Source: Deltaproteobacteria bacterium
Lineage (GTDB): Bacteria > Desulfobacterota > UBA8473
Length of the DNA stretch: 12,871 nt
Direction of reading: 5' to 3'
Assembly: GCA_030623035.1 (NCBI GenBank)
Contig: JAUXFK010000057.1
Span: 1-12,871 of the forward strand
Shown here: piece after piece, positions 8,369 through 12,871 of the stretch
Layout of the letters: each line of letters begins with the position of its first letter
Numbering within the stretch: the stretch's first letter is position 1
Made by a program: the position numbers and the translations under genes
Notes under the pieces: model-generated
What the model saw: only the letters and a program-made list of their open reading frames with translations
What the model was told of the DNA's origin: nothing
Database searches by the model: none

Positions 8369-8692
8369 CTAACACTCCATCACTTTCGTATCATCTTTAC
8401 TTTGAAATGCTGATCCAGTCGCATGGCCTTTAGTAGTTGATATATATACTTTAGAGACATTAATCACTGTCAATTTTCCGTCAGATTCATTGAGTGTATT
8501 ACAGGTGGCAATTAGAATGCCTATACCGATAGAGTCAACCCTTGTCACACTTCTTAGATCGACAACAAGTTCCTTACAGCCTTCTTCCAATACACAAAGA
8601 AGCTCTTTCCTAAACTGTTGTGCCATTTTGGCTACGATATTTTCACCTGGTTTTACGATTGTCTTACCTTCTTCTCTAATGATTTCACTCAT
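8369..8692 (-). CDS. STAS-domain protein, anti-sigma-factor antagonist type
   Basis: A 107-residue single-domain STAS protein of the SpoIIAA/RsbV type. In this family the unphosphorylated form binds a partner (an anti-sigma kinase or another effector), and a serine kinase and a PP2C phosphatase switch it. The signature VVDLRSVTRVDSIGIG is at 43-58; S54 in DSIG aligns with the phosphorylatable serine of RsbV/SpoIIAA. A longer reading from 8803 exists, but the start at 8692 is preferred: GGAGGG at 8698-8703 sits 5 bases before this ATG, the extra 37 residues do not resemble STAS sequence, and they overlap the predicted promoter. It is the first gene of the operon, with the large kinase 46 bp downstream. 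The REC-PP2C protein encoded upstream is the obvious candidate phosphatase (inference). Confidence 0.88.
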   Translation of the reverse strand: MSEIIREEGKTIVKPGENIVAKMAQQFRKELLCVLEEGCKELVVDLRSVTRVDSIGIGILIATCNTLNESDGKLTVINVSKVYISTTKGHATGSAFQSKDDTKVMEC

Positions 8693-8697
8693 CAAAG

Positions 8698-8703
8698 CCC
8701 TCC
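8698..8703 (-). promoter_or_regulatory. Ribosome binding site fixing the STAS start
   Basis: GGAGGG on the minus strand ends 5 bases before the ATG at 8692-8690. No comparable site precedes the longer alternative start at 8803, so this site decides the start. Confidence 0.75.
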
Positions 8704-8756
8704 ATTTTTTTTGCAAGATTGTTGGGTATACGAATAATACATCTAAATATTCCGCA

Positions 8757-8784
8757 ATTATCATGCCTATAAGTAAAACATCAA
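8757..8784 (-). promoter_or_regulatory. Candidate sigma-70 promoter of the STAS-kinase-cheR-cheB-kinase operon
   Basis: On the minus strand TTGATG (8784-8779) and GATAAT (8762-8757) are separated by 16 bp and match the consensus at four and five of six positions. Transcription would start near 8750, giving a leader of roughly 58 bases before the STAS ATG. The call is by eye only. The region is AT-rich, so chance matches are possible. Confidence 0.4.
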
Positions 8785-9243
8785 AGACATGGGGGAAATT
8801 CAATGGTTATTTGATTTTCTTGGTTTTACTCTTAAAAATAATGTTTTTAACCAAGGAAATGATCAATCTCTAGAAATGGATTGTGGAAAGGCAATCGGGT
8901 TCTTTTAGAATGCGTTTTTAAATGCGATGTGCCGTAATTGTTTAGCCATCTTAAGGAGCTAACGAGATTTTATGATTTAAACTGTCTTTTCCTCACGATT
9001 TGAACCATTTTGAAGATTCTAAATTCGCTACGCTAAATTGCAAATAACTCAAAAATGTTCGTCAAAGACCATCCAAATCATTATCCGGCTAAACAGTTAC
9101 GGTGTGCCAATTTGAAACGTTCGTCTTTGATTTACGGATCCAGCTTCAGGCCAGAGTGATTTTTGTCAAAATACCGACGTTTCGCTTAGCATTTATTGGT
9201 TCTTCCTGTATCTTTTTAAAAAGAAGTATCATTGAACTACGGG
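8785..9243. other. Gene-free stretch between the STAS operon and the REC-PP2C gene
   Basis: No convincing reading frame on either strand. It holds the inverted-repeat element at 8928-9106, a bulged hairpin (CTTGGTT at 8819-8825 with AACCAAG at 8849-8855, plus an inner A5/T5 stem) and a 12-bp palindrome CTTTTTAAAAAG at 9212-9223. The last lies about 20 bp after the REC-PP2C stop but lacks the GC-rich stem and T tract of an intrinsic terminator. No known riboswitch core was recognised. Confidence 0.6.
8928..9106. mobile_element. MITE-like inverted-repeat element with TGTG target duplication
   Basis: CCGTAATTGTTTAGCC (8932-8947) and GGCTAAACAGTTACGG (9087-9102) are 16-bp terminal inverted repeats with one mismatch, bounding 171 bp of non-coding DNA. 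TGTG stands immediately outside both ends (8928-8931 and 9103-9106), as a 4-bp target-site duplication would. There is no transposase frame inside. Family unknown. A 4-bp flank can match by chance about once in 256 cases, so the 16-bp inverted repeat carries most of the weight. Confidence 0.5.
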
Positions 9244-10431
9244 TTAAGTCTCTAAAATCTCCAGCCCTAAAAGGCTAATATCATCACTGGGGCCACCTTT
9301 GGCACTTGTCCATTTCTCTACTTCAGACATGAGATTGGAGAATGTTTCTTTTAATCTCAAGTCCTTCATATTTTCGAGAATCCGTATTATACGATCGATA
9401 GTAAATTGTTGATCAAGATGATTCATAGCCTCAAGGATACCGTCAGAGTAAAGCACAATCCTTTCTCTGGGTTTTAGTCTTAGCAACCCTTCCGAGTATT
9501 TAGAGTCTTTAAAAAAACCAATTGGAGGACCACCAACATCATTGAGTGACTTCACCCCTTCCTCGCCAACCACTATGAGTGATGGGTGCCCTGCATTAGA
9601 CCAGTGGAAAGTCAATTTGAATGAATCTAATATTCCATACATAATTGTAAAATACTGTCCTGTATGTAAATCCATTGGGAATTGCCGATTCAGTGATTCG
9701 AGTACATCCTTTGGGGGTGTTAAAATATAGTAAGGAGGGTAAGTAACATAGGTCTTTAATATTTCTCTTCGTTCCGTTAATAAATAACTCAATGCGACTG
9801 AAAACAGAGCGGATGGTACCCCATGGCCCGATACATCCAACATATAGATTCCATAGTGATTCTCATCAAGGCGCAATACATTGAGCATATCCCCACCCAA
9901 CTGTGTACAGGGGAAAAACTTCCAGCACATATCAATCCCATCGATATTGGGTAGATTGTTTGGCAATAGACTCTGTTGAATACTTGCAGCGTATTCCAGA
10001 TCTTTGATTATCTTATGGTTGGCTTCCTCCAATAACTTATTCTTTTTGCGAAGTATGTTCTCCAGCTCCAGGATGCGAATCCCAACATCAATACGGCTCT
10101 TAAGCCCTTCCTTATTGAATGGTTTGGTAAGAAAATCATCGGCTCCCGCTTCAAACCCCTCAACCAGGTCTGTGATCCCCTCTCTGGATGTGAGGATGAT
10201 TGTGTATGTATATCTCACCTTGGCGTATTTTCGAATCTTCCGACAGAGTTCTGTTCCGTATATCCCAGGCATCATCCAATCGGTTATTACAATATCAAAC
10301 TCCATGTCCTGGAACATATTCCATGCCTTGAGACCATCTTCAGCTGTAAATACTTCGTATCCCCATTTATTAAGCGTCTTTTGCAACAACTTCATGGAAA
10401 TGGGGTCATCTTCGGCAATAAGGATCTTCAT
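9244..10431 (-). CDS. Response regulator with PP2C (SpoIIE/RsbU-type) serine phosphatase output
   Basis: A 395-residue REC-PP2C protein. The receiver spans about 1-122 with E7/D8/D9, phospho-acceptor D51, T81 and K103-P104. A helical linker (about 122-157) ending in SIQQSLLP, typical of SpoIIE-family phosphatases, joins the phosphatase domain (about 160-395). The metal-binding acidic residues are all visible: D181 in LGGDM, D199 in DVSGHG, D330 in YSDGILEA and D383/D384 in GGPSDDISLL. It should be an active Mn/Mg-dependent phosphatase that dephosphorylates a STAS phosphoserine when the receiver is phosphorylated. The STAS gene starts about 550 bp downstream on the same strand. Unlike Pseudomonas HsbR, it has no C-terminal anti-sigma/serine-kinase domain. 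The start at 10431 follows AAGGA by 9 bases. It is probably transcribed separately from its neighbours, which lie 185 bp and 551 bp away. Confidence 0.94.
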   Translation of the reverse strand: MKILIAEDDPISMKLLQKTLNKWGYEVFTAEDGLKAWNMFQDMEFDIVITDWMMPGIYGTELCRKIRKYAKVRYTYTIILTSREGITDLVEGFEAGADDFLTKPFNKEGLKSRIDVGIRILELENILRKKNKLLEEANHKIIKDLEYAASIQQSLLPNNLPNIDGIDMCWKFFPCTQLGGDMLNVLRLDENHYGIYMLDVSGHGVPSALFSVALSYLLTERREILKTYVTYPPYYILTPPKDVLESLNRQFPMDLHTGQYFTIMYGILDSFKLTFHWSNAGHPSLIVVGEEGVKSLNDVGGPPIGFFKDSKYSEGLLRLKPRERIVLYSDGILEAMNHLDQQFTIDRIIRILENMKDLRLKETFSNLMSEVEKWTSAKGGPSDDISLLGLEILET

Positions 10432-10616
10432 GGACGATCTTCCTTCACTTGAAATTAAGATTGCTTATTTAACATAATGGATATGGATTACTCATTTCAT
10501 ATGCAACAATCATACCATGGATATGCAAAAGGGAATGCCCAGAAAGGCAGGATTTAATAATTTAAAATTCAAGGGGAAAGTTGGGGCTGACAACAACAAA
10601 AAGCTAGTCTGACCTA

Positions 10617-11894
10617 TCACTTTGGCAGTAGCATTTTCGATGATTGCTGATCCACCATTTTCGTAAGATTTTTGGCTGGTTGTAATCCCAAAAGCCGACA
10701 TGTTTTTACCATGTAGTTTAAAAGTTTATTATCGGTTTTTAGAATAAGGGATTCTCCTGCTGATTTTATAGTGGCTGTTCTGGGTGGTTCAAATTTACCC
10801 CTTTTCTTAGACCAACATATCATACATAAAATCGTCTTAAAAAACGAATCCGCCTCTGATGGAACATACGAAAAGTGAACCCTGAATAGAGGGGGAGCAT
10901 TCGATAGAATCCTTTCGATCTTGGCATACAGGTTATTCGTAATCTGGTTTTTCTGAGTATCGAATAAAGAGATTTTGAGATTCGTCATATCCTCAAAAAC
11001 CTCCTGTGTTTGAATCTCTGCCTTTGTAACTGTTAATCTTACGATATTACCGGCATATACTTTTTCAACGGCTTGTTTCCCTTCAAAAATTGTAAACTCA
11101 ATATTCAAGGGTTTTTGTAGCTTTGTAAGTTCAATTGTTTCCTTTTCTGGAAGAAATAATATAGGAGCACCGAAAATCGCCAGTATCGCATCCCCAATAA
11201 TCTCATCGATAGTGCCCTTATATTCGAAAATGATATCTGTCATTACATCAAGATAGTTGTTGAGCATATTCACGACACCCTCTGGAGGGAGTTGCTCACT
11301 TATAGCAGTAAAACCACGTAAGTCTGCCATCATAATGGTTACTGTACGGTTCTCTCCCCCAAGCGATAATCCCTCGGAGGACTCAAGGATCGTATCAACA
11401 ATGTCATCGGATAGGTAACGACCAAAGGTCTTGCGAATGAAGCGATTCCTTACTTCAAGTTCTTTGTTAAGCTTATCCAGTTCCTTTCTTTGCTTTATTT
11501 CCATGTCATAAAGTCTCTTTTTCTCTAAGCACGCTCCAATTCGAGCCTTTAACAAGACCGGATCGAATAGCTTGGGCAGATAATCTTCTGCCCCCATTGC
11601 AATGCATTGGATTACGCTGTCCATCTCATCTAATGCAGAGATAACAATCACTGGCAAGCTCTGTAACATATTATTCTGTTTCAAATAGTTAAGTACCTGG
11701 TAACCGTCCATCTCTGGCATGATTATATCGAACAGCATGATATCCAATGATTGATTGTTGATTATCTCGATCGCCTCTCTTCCATTTTCAGCTACAGTGA
11801 CGGTATGTCCCTGTTGTTTTAAAAGGTGAGATAATCTCTGACGGTTTATCGGATAATCATCAACCACTAAAATGTGGCCACGGTAGGCCTTCAT
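10617..11894 (-). CDS. Response regulator-class III nucleotide cyclase with incomplete catalytic domain
   Basis: An open frame of 425 residues. The receiver is about 5-125 with D12/D13, phospho-acceptor D56 and K108; the residue after K108 is Leu instead of the near-universal Pro. A coiled linker (about 125-160) leads to the first half of a class III cyclase domain, with metal-binding aspartates D191 in ADLRGFT and D235 in IIGDAILAIFGAP. Right after P244 the sequence jumps to LFLPEKETIELTKL. The roughly 100 residues that normally follow, with the second substrate-specificity residue and the Asn/Arg transition-state pair, are absent. Residues about 246-356 look like the accessory C-terminal domain (perhaps PilZ-like) seen in some REC-cyclase proteins. 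Residues 357-425 match nothing recognised. It is probably catalytically dead and may be a pseudogene without an internal stop, or a fusion. The ATG overlaps the upstream stop as ATGA. Confidence 0.8.
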   Translation of the reverse strand: MKAYRGHILVVDDYPINRQRLSHLLKQQGHTVTVAENGREAIEIINNQSLDIMLFDIIMPEMDGYQVLNYLKQNNMLQSLPVIVISALDEMDSVIQCIAMGAEDYLPKLFDPVLLKARIGACLEKKRLYDMEIKQRKELDKLNKELEVRNRFIRKTFGRYLSDDIVDTILESSEGLSLGGENRTVTIMMADLRGFTAISEQLPPEGVVNMLNNYLDVMTDIIFEYKGTIDEIIGDAILAIFGAPILFLPEKETIELTKLQKPLNIEFTIFEGKQAVEKVYAGNIVRLTVTKAEIQTQEVFEDMTNLKISLFDTQKNQITNNLYAKIERILSNAPPLFRVHFSYVPSEADSFFKTILCMICWSKKRGKFEPPRTATIKSAGESLILKTDNKLLNYMVKTCRLLGLQPAKNLTKMVDQQSSKMLLPK

Positions 11895-12609
11895 ATCATC
11901 TCTTTTGATATCACCAAGTCTTTTTTCTCCTTAAATAATCCTGACAGGCGCATCGCTCCAAAATCAGCACTGCTCGATTTCAAGGTATGTGCCGCTATTC
12001 GCAAATCCACCGCATTGCCTTGTTCTAAAGCCTGTTGCATCTTGCTGAGCAATTGCGGCGTATTGGCGATAAAACTATCGATCAACTCTAATACAAAGTT
12101 GGAATCACCGATCATATCTACTAGCCTGTCAAAAACCTTATAATCAAGCACTGCTGCAATTTGAAAGGCAGGCTTTATAGAGGTGGCCGATGGCTTATTC
12201 ATTTCTTCAGGTCCTATGTGTCCCAAACCTTCGCTACTTTTTATCTCTTCAGTGGGACGGTACTTATCCAATACTCGGTTCAATTCTTCGAATCGAATAG
12301 GCTTTTCAATATAATCATCCATCCCCGCCTTCATGCAGTCTATTCGGTTGTCTTCCATAGTATTTGCCGTTAATGCAATAATGCGCGGGCTAAACTCGCC
12401 AGGCCATTCACGACGGATACAACGTGTGGCTTCAAGCCCATCCATCTTTGGCATCTCAACATCCATGAGGATTATATCATATGGCTGTTTTCGTAGGGCT
12501 TCTAAACCATTTTCAGCCACATTTGCCTGGTACCCCAGCCTTTGTAAAGACGAAGAACCAACTTTTGATTGATCACATTGTCTTCTACCAGTAAAATCTG
12601 CAGAGACAC
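11891..12609 (-). pseudogene. REC-Hpt phosphorelay protein interrupted by a one-base frameshift
   Basis: GTG at 12609-12607 follows AGGAGGGAGGG directly and opens a receiver (SLQILLVEDNVINQKLVLRL). At about 12545-12549 one base is missing from a short A run (plus strand): frame 0 turns into unrelated residues and stops within 15 codons, while the -1 frame continues the receiver as LQRLGYQANVAENG. With the frame restored the product is 239 residues: receiver about 3-120 with D50 in LMDVEMP and K-P in YIEKPI, a linker, then an Hpt domain from about 155 with H208 in AAHTLKSSSADFG. An in-frame TAA at 12627-12625 shows that it is not the tail of a longer kinase in its present form. The Hpt ends about 31 residues after its histidine, short for a four-helix bundle. 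A sequencing error is an alternative. Expression from the internal GTG at 12520 would lack the first receiver strand and the acidic pocket. Confidence 0.75.
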
Positions 12610-12620
12610 CCCTCCCTCCT
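12610..12620 (-). promoter_or_regulatory. Ribosome binding site for the REC-Hpt gene
   Basis: The minus strand reads AGGAGGGAGGG immediately before GTG at 12609. The distal AGGAGG is 5 bases from the start codon, an ideal spacing. This supports GTG as the original start of the frameshifted gene. Confidence 0.7.
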
Positions 12621-12871
12621 CTTGTTAATAAATCTAAGTCCTTCGTTTCTCAGGATAAACTCACCGAAAGAATAGCGGCTTCATTTTCCTTAGCAACTCG
12701 AATTTACTTTACTACAACATCAACTCACTGCTGTCCGGTTAAGATTTTTAAATACAGCTTAACCACATGAAAACACATTAAATATAATGATTATAAAGTT
12801 AACTCTAAAGAATAAACTCCCTATTTATGGTAGGTTACAGATTTGACAGTTATAAAGGGCATAGATTTTCC
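12621..12871. other. Gene-free right edge, probable leader/promoter region
   Basis: No coding frame is seen. It is AT-rich towards the right. Perfect TATAAT hexamers occur on both strands (plus 12783-12788; minus 12795-12790), but neither has a good -35 box at 16-18 bp. A minus-strand promoter for the REC-Hpt/cyclase pair probably lies here or just beyond the window. Confidence 0.4.

Noticed and set aside
8693..8803. N-terminal extension of the STAS protein (longer reading starting at 8803)
   Set aside because: The extra 37 residues do not resemble STAS sequence, no Shine-Dalgarno sequence precedes that start, and a strong one sits 5 bases before the ATG at 8692.
8693..9243. Riboswitch (for example cyclic di-GMP type) in the operon leader
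   Set aside because: None of the conserved core segments could be found, and the predicted leader is only about 58 bases.
10530..10560. Hairpin TGCC/GGCA followed by T-rich sequence as a terminator of the cyclase gene
   Set aside because: The stem is only 4 bp and the T tract is short, too weak to call an intrinsic terminator.
10510..10701. 63-codon minus-strand frame overlapping the end of the cyclase gene
   Set aside because: No Shine-Dalgarno sequence, no recognised motif, and out of frame with the cyclase. It was also considered as a frame-shifted continuation but shows no domain similarity.
12783..12795. Perfect TATAAT on both strands as promoters
   Set aside because: No acceptable -35 box at 16-18 bp on either strand, in a strongly AT-rich region where such hexamers arise by chance.
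1..12871. CRISPR array, prophage or complete insertion sequence
   Set aside because: No regularly spaced direct repeats, no phage structural or integrase genes, and no transposase frame are present.

Overview
The window looks like a moderately AT-rich piece of a Gram-negative chromosome, most likely from a sulfate-reducer-like lineage of Desulfobacterota (former Deltaproteobacteria). That guess rests on the crowding of hybrid histidine kinases, the REC-SpoIIE and REC-cyclase response regulators, and the short dispersed inverted repeat at the left edge. It is not a species call. Every protein gene reads on the minus strand. The only plus-strand gene is a tRNA-Val.

Left edge (1-373): an inverted pair of a 28-bp dispersed repeat, then a probable promoter and an intact tRNA-Val(GAC) with encoded CCA. 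The tRNA converges on the protein operon across about 70 bp with no clear terminator.

Main operon (8692 down to 374): a stand-alone STAS protein, a 1276-residue membrane hybrid kinase (extracytoplasmic helical sensor, GAF, long coiled coil, kinase, three receivers), CheR methyltransferase, a CheB methylesterase without receiver, and a soluble 872-residue hybrid kinase (REC, kinase, REC, REC, Hpt). The last three genes overlap or nearly touch and are probably translationally coupled. No chemoreceptor, CheA or CheW is present, so this is a chemotaxis-style methylation pair attached to two kinases and a STAS protein.

Middle: about 550 bp without a gene holds a plausible promoter for the operon and a 171-bp MITE-like inverted-repeat element flanked by TGTG. 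Upstream lies a REC-PP2C (SpoIIE/RsbU-type) phosphatase, the natural partner for the STAS protein.

Right part (10617-12609): two regulators that look damaged. One is a REC-class III cyclase that has lost the second half of its catalytic domain and carries an unexplained tail. The other is a REC-Hpt protein broken by a one-base frameshift and short at its C terminus. They overlap by 4 bp. The last 260 bases hold no gene.

Working model (inference): the membrane kinase senses an external or redox cue, CheR/CheB may set its gain by methylating its Glu/Gln-rich coiled coil, and phosphate passes through the Hpt of the second kinase to the REC-PP2C protein. That phosphatase then dephosphorylates the STAS protein, which releases a downstream target lying outside the window. 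The serine kinase that such a partner switch needs is not visible here.
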